Source: Chara braunii (Eukaryota > Streptophyta > Charophyceae > Charales > Characeae). Taken from it: a stretch of 41,635 nt of DNA. Both the position numbers and the translations under genes were made by a program. The DNA lies in the NCBI GenBank assembly GCA_003427395.1, contig BFEA01000464.1, forward strand, positions 1,085,906-1,127,540. The letters are read 5' to 3'. Position 1 is the stretch's first letter; the number at the start of each line of letters is the position of its first letter. A model generated the notes under the pieces. That model worked only from the letters and a program-made list of their open reading frames with translations. It was not told where the DNA came from and made no database searches. Positions 19,154 through 29,442 of the stretch are shown in pieces.

Positions 19154-21410
19154 CGTCACTTCTTTTGTTTTGGCTTTCGGATTTTTGAGCGCGGACATCG
19201 CGCGGGAATTTTGCTTCGTTCTTTTTAAATTTTCTTTTGAATTTCGCTTTCGAATTTCCTTTTGGATTTTGTCTCCCGGGGCTTCGGATTTTCTTTTCGG
19301 AATTTGCGTTTTATCTCTTTTTGCATTAGATAGGAACTTAGGAATTTAGAAAATTGGAATTTCTTTTTGTGCGCGCTGTTTTTCGCTTGCGCGCTTCTTT
19401 TTGCGCCTACGCCGGAGTTCTGATTAGTCAGCACCCTTAATCTTGTGTGTAACTGTAATTTGGGCGGGCGCCATTGTAACTGTATCTTTCTTCTTGAACT
19501 TCACCCTTCCCGCCCTTCTTCTCTTTCTTTTTGCTGCGTCTTGGTAGCCGCGGTCTGCATGATCGGAACGATGTTTGGAGAGTGGCCACGTCCCCCACGC
19601 CGCGATCTGGCCCTGCAGACGTAGGCAATCCCTCCCCCTTCTCTCCTCCCAAGTCCTTGTGATTCCGTGTTCTTCGTGCATGCATGCACGCTATAAATTC
19701 TGGTTGCGCGATTAGTTAGCTCTCTCAACAAGCTGTTGGAAGCTCGGGGTAGCGCGATCAGTGAGGGCCGGCTCACGAGCGAAGTAAGAGGTGAATTGAA
19801 GTGGGAGTCGTGCGACCCGACGAGCTGGTGCCAAACGCGCAGGGTTGACGCGGGCCACGACGGACTGTGGGTGCGGGCGAACCTGACGGGTGCGGGAGGA
19901 CTAAGCGAGGTGACGACTTCGTGGGTTGGTGCACGACGACGGACTGTCCGCATCGGAGAGAGAGAGAGAGAGAGGAAGAGGGAGTTGAGGTTGATGGACG
20001 TGGATTTGCTGTTTCTTTTGTCTTTTCTCCCTCCTTGCTTTTGTATATAACTTTTGATCTCGGTTCATGGCGATTCGCCCGTTCTCTTTTGTTTTTCAGA
20101 ATCTTGACTTGGTTTCGACCCACACTCGTTTTTTTTGCGATTTCAATCTCGGATATTGTGTGTTATGCTGAATGAATGGATGAATAGATGTTATGTCTGT
20201 TTGCTTTTCCTTATGCCTGATCTTTGCCTTTGCTTGTTGTTTTGATACCCTCATGAGCATAGTAGGAAGTTCACCTAATCCTCACCATTGCTGTTTTTCC
20301 TTTCTTTTGGATCTACTGTTATTACTGCGAATGCGTAGTAACACCTGGCACCTTCAGGAATGATTGTGTGCGAATCATGGGATAATTAGATGATTGGATA
20401 GTTGGGTAGTTGTCGACCCAGGCATCGGCGAATGCCACACGGGAAATGCGCATATGCGCGATGTAACTCGCGCAACCTATACGCATTCCCGCGCGTCAAT
20501 TTGCGATCCCCCGTAGGATATAACTCACGACTGCGGGAATACTTGAATGATTGGATGTGATCAGTGAACATTTTGTATGCAACGGCGCGATCACCCCGAG
20601 TGAACACATGTAAGTGCGATCCAAGTCGCGTCGCCTACACGTACTCACACGCGGTAGCTCACAACCGACTCGCAAACACGCACTTAGAATTATGCGGCTC
20701 CACGATGACAAAATGACACGGTCCTGGAACTCAGATTTGTCGTGGGACCCAGAATACTTCACCCCTTGGATAGAAGAGTGCCTCCAACAGAGGCTCCCCT
20801 GCCTAACCGAGAATCGACTGTGTCCTAGGGAGTTCCACTGTGCCACAACCAGTGATCCACGGTGCTCTGATTTCCCCATTTCAGACCACACCCACTACTT
20901 TATTTCCCCCGATTTTGTCGTTATCTCCACTAACTTCCCTCCCTTCCCTCTTCTTCTCCCGTATCATCAACTCAGAGTCGTCCCGTGGAACGCCATAGCC
21001 CCATACTGGCCCCGCACGCCCTGCGGAAATTCTCGGCGACGCGGCAACCAGACAGCCCCAGGAACCCGAGCGCCTAACTCGAACGTACGACGACCGGCGC
21101 CACGTGGCGACATCCGACGGCCTGACTCAGCAGAACCACACCCACCCCGGATGGACCTTTCGACGAGCCGCCATCATCAAAACAGACGGATCGAACGGCC
21201 TTGAATGACCCACGCATGCCATCTGCCTTATGACCGGAAGCGGTCCGCCCTCTCCACCAAATTGCACCAGTGCCCCCGAAAAACTCTGCCACAGGAGATC
21301 TCAATTCTGACCTGGGACTCCACCCCCACTTTCCCAAAAATCCTTGGCACACCCCTTTTCGAGCCCGACATGTGGCCGAGTTGTAAGGACTAACAGCGCG
21401 ATAATTGAGC
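19154..21410 (+). repeat. LTR of element 2 (single copy in window)
   Basis: There is no second copy here, so the ends are not defined. Homology to the element 1 LTR is patchy but ordered. The stretch at about 20975-21030 (CCCCATACTGGCCCCGCACG) matches 575-605. GCCATCTGCCTTATG at 21218 matches 72-86. TTTCCCAAAAATCCTTGGCAC near 21331 matches 977-996. A TATA box lies at 19692. I could not find a primer binding site after it. Confidence 0.65.
19692..19698 (+). promoter_or_regulatory. TATA box of element 2 LTR
   Basis: TATAAAT lies in the context CTATAAATTC, the same ten-base word as in the element 1 LTR at 10434-10443. It lies upstream of the homologous leader segment, as expected for the LTR promoter. 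Confidence 0.55.
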
Positions 21411-21509
21411 GATTTGGCTAACTGAGGGCAACCTCGACCCCAAAACGCGCATAGACGCGACCCCGTCATCACCCGAAGTAGATCGGCTAATCGACGGGCA
21501 AACCAACAT

Positions 21510-22893
21510 GAACGTTATTCCACAGAATCCGAATCCGCAGCAGAATGTTAATCAGCAACAAAATCCTAATCAACCCCCACCACAACACGGGCTCCCATGA
21601 CGCCACCCGATCTCTATCTGTTTGATTATGCGCATCACCTTGCCGGAGCATGGCTAGCTACGCTCCGAGCACAACAGTATGATGACAACGAAGCTCAGGT
21701 GAACATCCCCGCTCGATTGGAAAGGGACGCCCATCATTGATTTAGTACCTATATATGGGTGGATCTTCCGGCTTTCGAGCGAGACTTTATGAATCGGTTT
21801 GACTACATCCATCTAGAACAAGCATTCTTCATGACCAAGGACCGAGTTCAAAAACCTCTCGCGTCCATTGTAGAATATCGAAACCGGTTCTACCGAATGT
21901 TTATGAAAACGGAGCGGGGCGAGCAAGTAGGGAGAGATTCGTTTATCGATGGACTTCGCAGTCGAACGATAAGGGCGAAACTGCGAAAACAGCTCTTCCC
22001 CATCAATCACACGCTGCAACAGATTATGGCGGCTCCAGATAAAATGGGACGGAAGTTCGCGGTGAGTTTCCTAGAAGGAGAAGACTACTACCCTAAGGAA
22101 GGAGACTCGTCTGAATTTGCGAGGGCAAAAGCTGAGTTGGCAGCCTTGCAAAATAAGTTCGAAAACATGGGGTTTGTATCAGGCCTTGTTACACCTATCT
22201 GGAACAGCCCCGAGTGTGATCACAAGTGTCTCTGTCCCTATGATGCCAACACATGTAATGACGGCACCCCCGCCCAAATTTGAGAACCCTGCAAGGTCGA
22301 ATGAATCGACCGTCATTTTTGAACTGACCAAAACGCTAATTAGCCTAATCCAGGAAAGCAAAAAGGAACAACGAGAGCATAATGCTCGGTTGGAGGCTAT
22401 GATGAGGAATATGCGACCCATTGCAGTACGAGCCGCCCCGATCCAACAAGGATTGGCCCCGACACCTATTCTCGGAGGGGCCGCGGGCAATCTGAACGTT
22501 TGTTACGCATGCCATCAACCAGTGCATCTAGCCCGAGACTGCGCCCATCGACCCCCACAACCACAGGTCGGGGTCGCACCAGCAGCAGCAGCTCCGGTCG
22601 CTAACGGACCTGGACGGGTACGGGCTCTGATGGAGGAAATGGAAGGAGGGAGTGCGATAGCCACCACGGAAGAGGCTGTCGAGCTCATCCCGTTAGAGCA
22701 GTATGTATCGCTTGGTTGGAACGATCAGACCTACGCCGGAACAGAAAGAAGTGGCGGAGTGGCGACCTTCTCCAGGGGAGATGGAGTCGGGAGGACCCAC
22801 CTTCGTCACTGGAGAAATCGATGTGATGAACATCATCCGAGCCTTGGACCGTCGGATTCCACTTCCGATCGGTCATTTGCTCTCGATCTCTGA
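21510..22893 (+). pseudogene. Gag of gypsy element 2
   Basis: The frame opens at ATG 21510 (MNVIPQNPNPQQ) and shifts near 21598 to a frame beginning MTPPDLYLFDYAHHLAGAWL. It meets TGA after DAHH (about 21737-21739, where a Trp is expected) and continues as LPAFERDFMNRFDYIHLEQA. The segment DSFIDGLRSRTIRAKLRKQL matches DLFIDHLRSRTLKGKLQKKV of element 1. After another shift near 22150-22280 the CCHC knuckle CYACHQPVHLARDC appears at about 22504-22545. The Gly before the His is replaced by Val, but the ligands are intact. This is an inactive copy. Confidence 0.85.
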
Positions 22894-23810
22894 ACAAGCC
22901 AATGAGCGAATGCTACAACACTTTAAGGCGAACCGGAAGCGATTCGCCTTCGCCCGAACGACGAACGAGAAAGCTAAAAACCCCACGCCAGACGAAAATG
23001 CAGTTGGCACTTCGGATCAGATACGAGTAGGATTAATCCAGAAAGATGATAATTTCCTATGGATTAAACCCATCCCCTAGAAATCTGCGGAATGTGACAT
23101 TGTGATATGGGGAATTCCGTACAATGCAATCATCGATTCGGGAGCTGTTATTTTGGCCATCTCACTTCCGGTAGTTGAGAGGGCGGGTAGGAAAAACGAT
23201 CTAATCATGCTTACGAAAAAGGATCAGCTCGTTCAGGTAGACGAAGAAAAGATCAAAACAGTGGGACGAATGACCAATGTCGCTTAGGAAAGTTGCATGC
23301 GTTGGGAGATGTTGTGGTATTAGACGTAAACACCTGCGATGTCATTTTCGCCCTTCCCGCTCTTGTGGCGTTACGAGCAAATCTGGACTTCGAGCGACGG
23401 TCGATTATCCTCCAAAATACGGGAGGAAAACCCTATGATGTACCTATGAGGTTGACTCTTCGTACTACCACCAACGCAGTACCGCGAGTTTCCCCGATGA
23501 TAGTGGGAGCTCTTCGCATGATCACCTGGCAAAACTCCGCTGACGATGAGCCATCATCGAAGGATGCGGATAGCAGTGACGAAAATGATCCGGTAATTCT
23601 GGAACTAGCACAACAGCGCATTTATTACCCGTCGCTCAGAACGATCGCAAGAACGATGCATCTAACTAGTTGGAGTGTACAAAGGACCAAGGCAAAGATT
23701 TTGGGTGAACCCCTTGTACAGATCTCAAGGATGGTCGATTCTCTAGAACCCCCTCAGACCCTGTACGAAGGAACGGTCCCTCCTGTCGCACAATACAACG
23801 ACAAGAGATC
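22703..23810 (+). pseudogene. Protease and linker of gypsy element 2
   Basis: The reading DVMNIIRALDRRIPLPIGHL matches the pre-protease segment of element 1. A TAG at 23078-23080 interrupts it. The protease active site reads YNAIIDSGAVILAISLP (about 23119-23169), with DSG in place of DTG, a change the family tolerates. A stop at 23285 and a frame change lead to the second protease half and the acidic linker, including DSLEPPQTLYEGTVPP near 23739. Similarity to element 1 ends at about 23810, before RT. Confidence 0.8.
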
Positions 23811-24171
23811 TTTTTGCAACATCAACAAGGCAAACAAAATGGCAAGGCTAAGGTCAAAACGCAACACAGTACTTAAATGACAAGTCGCAACAAAAAGCAA
23901 AGGGTGGAGGGCATGGGGGAGGCGGGCAGACAAACAAACAACACTAGGCAGAAGAATGAGGCGACAAGTCAAGAAGTAACACTAGGGCGTCGAAGTAACA
24001 GCACATAACGTAGGTTGGAGGGCATGGGGGAGACGGGTGGGCAGACAAACAACACTTAGCAAAAAAATAAAGGACAAGAAGTCGAGAAGCAACCCGACAA
24101 TAAGACAACAAGCCCAACAAAAGAAAAAAAAGAAAAAAAACACAAAGCGAAAAGAAAAACAAAACTTGATA

Positions 24172-24225
24172 GATTATTTCGTCGGAGTTGCTCCGATTCA
24201 TCAGGAGGCTGAACCCTCTACAATC
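24172..24225 (-). ncRNA. Type III hammerhead ribozyme motif, copy A
   Basis: On the minus strand the order is: stem III 5' strand GAUUG; cleavage triplet GUA; stem I GAGG/CCUC closing a six-base loop; CUGAUGA (24198-24204); stem II UCGGAG/CUCCGA with a three-base loop; GAAA (24177-24180); stem III 3' strand UAAUC. All core nucleotides are present. Departures from the ideal are an A.C pair at the base of stem II, a G.U pair in stem III, and GUA instead of GUC, which is allowed by the NUH rule. The predicted cut lies between 24219 and 24218. Activity may be reduced. Confidence 0.82.
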
Positions 24226-24756
24226 AGCGGAATCTCTGTATTTGATGGTTTCGGTCATAAACCCTTTGACCCTTGTTGAAGGCATACTATCCCCAAGCGA
24301 ACATAGCAGCAAACAACAATCTTGTGGAGCACCAGGCAATACAGTAGAGGCAACACGGTCGCAGAACGCCAAGAACGACTGCAAGGAACGACATGGCAGG
24401 GAGGACATGCAACGCGACAACCGTGTAGGGAAGCACAAGACAACACAAGCAAGGCAATCACAATGCAAGGGACAACAGGGCAAGCAAGGAAGCATCTCAG
24501 CAACCGTGGAGCGGAGCACAAGGCACTAGCAACGAGGCAACCAATCTACAAGGCATACAAGCGGTCAGCGAATGAGCAGCAAGGCAGCGGAGCAGCGAAG
24601 CGCAAGGCAACACCAACAACACGGCCACACCACGCAACGAACACAACAATTCGCAGAGAACCACATGTGAAGCCAGTGGGACAAGCAGTAAGGTAGCGGC
24701 AGAGCACAGCCGAGGCAGTCCATACATCCAACACGCAGCAAAGCAGCACATGCAAC

Positions 24757-25276
24757 ATAAAAATTCACACGAGAAATGAAAGCTGAAAAAACATTCCACA
24801 AAAAAAAAAATCCTTCATATTTATAAATTATCATTTCAATGTTCTTCAAATTCTAAAATTTCCAGTTTTATTTGATAAGTTCACGTTTAAATATGAGTTT
24901 CCCTTCCAAATACATCTATTTGTCCAAGATGGAGTGAAAGTCTGGACGAGTTTATGAAATGTTTTAATCAAACTTTAATTTTACTACAACAAATATCTTC
25001 TAATTTAAATTGGATTAACCTATTTACGACTGAAAATCCTTACTTAGAATGACAGTCCAATTAAAATATTTCATGAACTCATTCAGACTTGCATTCCATC
25101 TCTAGCATGCAGTTCAAATAAGAAGGGATACCCTATTCTTGGAAGTGAAGTTTTCAAGTAAGACGAAAAATTTTAAAATTTGAATGACATTTTTAAAGAT
25201 GAAATGAAAATTTGAAATTCAGAATGAAATTTTACTATAAAATGATTATTTAATTCTGGAAAATTTTCCAGTTGTG
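24757..25276. mobile_element. AT-rich foldback (MITE-like) inserted in unit A
   Basis: This stretch is absent from copy B, where CACATG is followed directly by the CTACTCACAT flank, so copy B serves as the empty site. The insert folds on itself: 24927-24968 (AGATGGAGTGAAAGTCTGG start) pairs with 25061-25102, and outer segments such as TTCAAATTCTAAAATTTCC also have inverted partners near 25160-25200. It ends in the perfect palindrome CTGGAAAATTTTCCAG. Its right-hand 60 bases resemble 28489-28550, so the family is dispersed. Confidence 0.72.
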
Positions 25277-25558
25277 ACTCACTCACATCGCGATTGAACC
25301 CCACAGACTGTTGGTTCCCACCACCCACTTAGTCAGGAAGTCACTCTGACGAACATCCGTCATCACCCACAGACAACACAAATATCCCGAACCGAACAGC
25401 CTCCCTAAGAGTGCAGTAGGCACTCCAAACAAGGAACCACCGACTGTTTGGCACTACTTAAGGGTGCTTAGTTGAGCACACAAAAAAACACTTAGAAGTT
25501 AGAATAAATCAGGGGGAGGACAGACAACAAAAGAAAGACTGACAAACATAAAATTGAT

Positions 25559-25672
25559 TGTGTGTGTGTGTGCTTGTATGTGACAATGTGTGTGTGTGTG
25601 TGTGTGTGCTTGTAAGTGACAATGTGTGTGTGTGTGTGTGTATGTGTGTGTGTGTGTGTGTGTGTTTGGTGA
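25559..25672. repeat. (TG)n microsatellite of unit A
   Basis: Alternating TG runs are interrupted twice by CTTGTA.GTGACAA words. The matching tract in copy B is at 27161-27232 and runs into an assembly gap, so array length there is unknown. Confidence 0.97.
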
Positions 25673-25690
25673 GATGAGTTCATTGCACCT

Positions 25691-25939
25691 CGCGATGCAA
25701 CAAGCTGCGTTTATATAAAACACAACATCAATAATGTCAATAGCACAGACATCACAACATTGAACGAATCACACCCTGATCCAACCGAATATTCCATTCG
25801 ACTCAGTATGCACGACCTCACCGACTTCCCTAAAAAGATGCAAGGACTAGAGCCCGAGGGCACCAAACCATGAGTCGAAAAAAACAAAATGCAACAACTA
25901 GGGGAAGGCAGAAAAAAAAAACAACGAGGGAAAAAGGCA
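25691..25939. other. Spacer between the two hammerhead-bearing units
   Basis: This short stretch has no gene and no partner elsewhere in the window. It starts after the (TG)n of copy A and ends at an A-rich run before the minisatellite of copy B. A TATATAAA lies at 25711-25718 on the plus strand; its role is unknown. Confidence 0.5.
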
Positions 25940-26258
25940 TGCGGCATCAACAAAGGGCGAAGCCTAGAGGGCAAGAAGGAGGTTGGTGGGCAGACAGACA
26001 GCATACCACAAAGCAAACAGCAGAAGGCAGTCAAGCATATAGGCTGGAGGGCATGGGGGAGGCGGGTGGGCAGGCAAACAGCACAAAACAACAAACCACA
26101 CTGGGTGAAAGGCATGGGGTAGACGCATGGGCGAGCAAACAGCGTAAGGCGGCGAGGGAAACAACAACAAGGCAAACGACGACAATGTAAAAACAACACC
26201 CGAAACAAATACAAGTATAAACAAGGCAAAAACTGAGAAAAGCAAGCAGATGCTGAAA

Positions 26259-26312
26259 GATTGTTTCGTCGGAGTTGCATCGACTCATCAGGAGGCTGAA
26301 ACCTCGACAATT
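26259..26312 (-). ncRNA. Type III hammerhead ribozyme motif, copy B
   Basis: On the minus strand: stem III 5' strand AUUG whose last G begins the cleavage triplet GUC; stem I GAGG/CCUC with a UUUCAG loop; CUGAUGA (26285-26291); stem II GUCG/CGAC with a nine-base loop; GAAA (26264-26267); stem III 3' strand CAAU. Every core position of the hammerhead consensus is met, including the G.C pair at the base of stem II. The predicted cut lies between 26306 and 26305. With copy A, a minus-strand transcript would release a 2087-base RNA (26305 to 24219). Confidence 0.9.
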
Positions 26313-26872
26313 TGCGGAATCTTCGTATTTTATGGTTTGGGTCATGCACCCTTTGACCCTAGTTGAAGGCCGACTGTCCCCAAGCGGAACATAGCAGCGG
26401 GCAGCAACCCTGTGGAGCACCAGGCAACACATTAGAGACTACACAGTTGCACAACGCCAAAAACAACTGCAAGGAACGACACAGCACATAGGACATGCAA
26501 CGCGACAACCGTGTAGTGAAGTACAAGGCAACACAAACAAGGCAACTACACTGCAAGCGATGACAGGGCAAGCAAACCAGCAATTCGGCAACCGTGGAGC
26601 GGAGCACAAGGCACCCGCAAGAAGGCAACCAACCAACAAGGTCTGCAAGCAGCAAACACGGAAGGCACGACCAGCGAAAGGGAAGCAAGGCAGTGGAGCA
26701 CCGAAGTGCAAGACAACACCAACAACACGGTCACACCACATAACGAACACATCAACCTACAAGGAATAGCATGCGAAGCAAGCGGGACAGACAACAGGGC
26801 AGCGGCGGAGCGCAGACGAGGCCATCCACACATCCAACACGAAGCAAAGCAACACATGAACTACTCACATTA

Positions 26873-26942
26873 TGATTGAACCCCGCAGACTGTTGGTTCC
26901 CACCACCCGCTAAGCCAGGGAGTCACACCGACGAGCATTCGT
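26873..26942 (-). other. tRNA-like segment in unit B
   Basis: On the minus strand it reads CTGGCTTAGC, then GGGAACC, then GGGGTTCAATC. The last word resembles a Pol III B box (GGTTCRANNCC), except that the closing C is missing. The first part resembles the anticodon-side sequence of the tRNA-like head at 41296-41371 (TCTGGCTTAGC). Unit A has the equivalent near 25270-25360. It does not fold as a tRNA and is at best a decayed Pol III promoter. Confidence 0.35.
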
Positions 26943-27158
26943 CATCACCTACAGGCAACACAGACATCCCGAACCAAGCGGCCCCCATAAGAGTGCAGTA
27001 GGCACTCCAAACGAGGAACCACCGACTGTTTGGCACTACTTCAAGTTAAGGCTGCTCAGTCGGGCACACAATAAAACTTAGAAAAATTAGAGGGAGGACA
27101 AACAACAAAAGTAAGACTAACATACATAAAACTGATTTATTTTTTATTTTATTTTTTT

Positions 27159-27232
<74 letters not shown>

Positions 27233-27470
27233 NNNNNNNNNNNNNNNNNNNNNNNNNNNNNNNNNNNNNNNNNNNNNNNNNNNNNNNNNNNNNNNNNNNN
27301 NNNNNNNNNNNNNNNNNNNNNNNNNNNNNNNNNNNNNNNNNNNNNNNNNNNNNNNNNNNNNNNNNNNNNNNNNNNNNNNNNNNNNNNNNNNNNNNNNNNN
27401 NNNNNNNNNNNNNNNNNNNNNNNNNNNNNNNNNNNNNNNNNNNNNNNNNNNNNNNNNNNNNNNNNNNNNN
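27233..27470. other. Assembly gap of 238 N
   Basis: The gap interrupts the (TG)n of unit B. Frames that cross it are artefacts. Additional ribozyme units could be hidden or collapsed here. Confidence 0.99.
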
Positions 27471-29442
27471 CCAACCGCTCCCCCACAAATCAATCAATCA
27501 ATCAATCAATCAGACCTTCAAGATTTTTTGTTTTTTGTTTTTTTAATCGTCATTCAGCCCCTCCAAATCCCCCCCCCCAAAAAAAAAAATTGGTTCTTTT
27601 ATGTTTTTTTTTTTTTAGTGACGGCATGGGGTTGGGGTTGCGCAACCCCAATCGGCCTTCAAAATCCCCGCCCCCCCCTCCACCACAGGCCGCCACGCTG
27701 CCATAAAGTTCTTCGGCTGCGTGGCCATGCCCGCGAGGTCGCGACCCCGACCACGACCACGCATGACCGTCCCCGGGGGGGATTCGTAGACGTTTAGTTA
27801 TTCCCGTGGGTTCATTCTTCAAGTCCGAGAGACGGTTAACGAAGGCCTCAATTTCCTGACGACTTATCAAGGCATTTATAACAAAACCCAAGGATCATTT
27901 TCACAAAACTTGCCACTAATTCATAGAGTGGAGATTTTACTAACTACTTAAAAGGAAATAGGAAACTTAAAAACCTATAAAACATCAAGGCAAAAGTGTA
28001 TTTCATGAAAAATTCAGTCCTTTCAGTTTTAAGGATTTTTAGGATTTTTCAGGGTTAGCCAACTCCAAGACCCTAACAAACACCAAACTTGGCACACACA
28101 GACCTTACCAAAAATGAAATAGGGCAAAAAAAAAAAAAAAAAAAAAAAAGATCTCCAATGCACTTTTCAGGATTGAGGGGTTTAACCAGGGCTGAAAAGT
28201 GAGGATCCCTGTTAACCGCTTATGGCAAGTCCATAAATTCGTGAAGAAGTTTGTCACTAGAAGGAGGATAGGACGAAGAATAGTGACCGACTCGTTTTAC
28301 GAGTACCATCATTTCGTCTTGTGCCAACTTCTTCTTTGTAAACATGCTTCGGAAAGTAGGAAGACTCACACCGTAAAAAGACTGATGAATCATTACCATA
28401 CTTATGAAACAGTGTTATTGGTTTCTTATTGGATTTTTCATCCTAAAATGAACAATCTTATCTTTGAACTTTATATCTGGGTCGGCCTGAAAATTTAAAA
28501 TTCAGAATGTAATTTTAATATAGATGATTATTTAATTCTGGGAATTTTTTTTGTTGTAACATATTGAGAGACAATGATCATGTTTTTATTTGCAAACGTA
28601 GACATGATAGGTTGCGGAAGGTCCTGCACTCTCATTCCCATATGCTATTTCCTTATTGCCTTTTCTGAAATGTATGACCACGTTGACCAGAATCTAGCAA
28701 AACACCTACTCATAAGCGTGCGATCTCAATATTGACAATCATAAGTTCACCCTTAGACTTCATTTTCTTAGCCCACCAATTTCTCAATGTAATCAATTCA
28801 TCAACCAAGTCCGTCAAGGGTGTTCTGAGCGATGGGCAGAAGAAGAGTCATCATCTGTCATGCAAGTTTACGCCCGCACACACACACACACACAAACCAC
28901 GATCATGCGTTGTGTACACATCATGTTGTGATGCCCCATGGAAAAGAACGCCTAAAAGATAACGGCGAACTCTTTCTCACACACTTCATGATTTTAACAT
29001 GAAGATAACAAAGAAAACATGTTTTGCAACAGAGGTTGAATAAACAACCGCGGTCATAAAAAAACACGCGGCGGCAGTCAAACATTTCATTACCACTTGG
29101 GAATCAACCCCGCCGCTATGGACAACACAGTCCTTTACAGACACGTCCGCACAACGATACGACTAATTAGAAAACGAACCGACCAAGCCTCCAATGAAGG
29201 CAATAACAACGTATGAACGAATCATAAAAATAAACATAAACATTGATAACACTCCCTACTAAACAAAACTTCGACGAACCATTCCAAAAACTGAACGCCA
29301 TACATAGCTCCGGGGATTAATTTTTGAACAAGGAGCACGGCGACACACGACTTCACCCTTCCGTCAATCCACTCTTTCGTGCACACCCCCCCCCCCCATA
29401 CACGCACGACATCTATGAGTGTTAAGAACCGGAGGAAGGACA
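27471..29442. other. No gene seen; AT-rich repeats and small hairpins
   Basis: An (AATC)n run lies at 27486-27512. CACTTTTCAG (28161-28170) pairs perfectly with CTGAAAAGTG (28192-28201), just after a poly-A run. AAGGATTTTTAGGATTTTTC near 28030, followed by GGGTTAGCC and ACCCTAACAAACACC, resembles the subterminal repeats and ends of the 15516 MITE. The last part of 28489-28550 matches the AT-rich insert of unit A. A 99-codon frame at 28199-28498 has no motif and is probably incidental. The left end of the Harbinger element should lie here but was not found. Confidence 0.5.

Larger units (their letters stand above)
19154..23810 (+). mobile_element. Ty3/gypsy element 2, truncated after protease
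   Basis: An LTR-like region, gag, CCHC knuckle, protease and linker follow in the same order as element 1 and with recognisable protein similarity. RT, integrase and the 3' LTR are missing. The relic stops near 23810, where the hammerhead-bearing repeat block begins. Every ORF is broken. Confidence 0.82.
23881..25690 (-). repeat. Hammerhead-bearing tandem unit, copy A
   Basis: Read on the minus strand this unit has a (CA)n tract (25559-25672), a GAGTGC/GCACTC hairpin, a tRNA-like stretch near 25270-25360, a compositionally biased body (24270-24760), a hammerhead ribozyme (24172-24225) and a G-rich minisatellite with repeated GGAGGGCATGGGGGAG words. Copy B has the same order 2.09 kb away, or 1.60 kb at the (CA)n side; the difference is an AT-rich insert in this copy. 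No protein is encoded: the Cys/Leu-rich minus-strand frames cover the ribozyme and are not conserved between the copies. The family is not recognised. Confidence 0.8.
25940..27232 (-). repeat. Hammerhead-bearing tandem unit, copy B
   Basis: This is a direct copy of unit A without the AT-rich insert. The minus-strand order is (CA)n (27161-27232), tRNA-like stretch (26873-26942), body, hammerhead (26259-26312), then a G-rich minisatellite (GGAGGGCATGGGGGAGGCGG at about 26046). The right side runs into a 238-base gap, so further units may follow. Substitutions against copy A are frequent, but the ribozyme core is kept. Confidence 0.8.

Noticed and set aside
23944-24519. A 191-codon Cys/Leu-rich minus-strand frame in unit A, with similar frames in unit B.
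   Set aside because: It runs through the ribozyme and biased repeat sequence. The equivalent frame is broken and shifted in unit B, so conservation is at the nucleotide level.
25559-27232. The direct repeats as LTRs of one small element, or as a CRISPR-like array.
   Set aside because: There are only two long units, with no TG..CA ends, primer site or polypurine tract between them, and no short repeat-spacer pattern.
27550-27891. A 113-codon minus-strand frame after the second gap.
   Set aside because: Half of it is Gly-rich translation of C-runs and poly-T. No domain or splice context supports a gene.
28350-28425. A third hammerhead-like core on the plus strand (CUGAUGA at 28382, GAAAC downstream).
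   Set aside because: No stem I can form between the putative cleavage triplet and the core, and stem II is very weak. The match is limited to the short conserved words.
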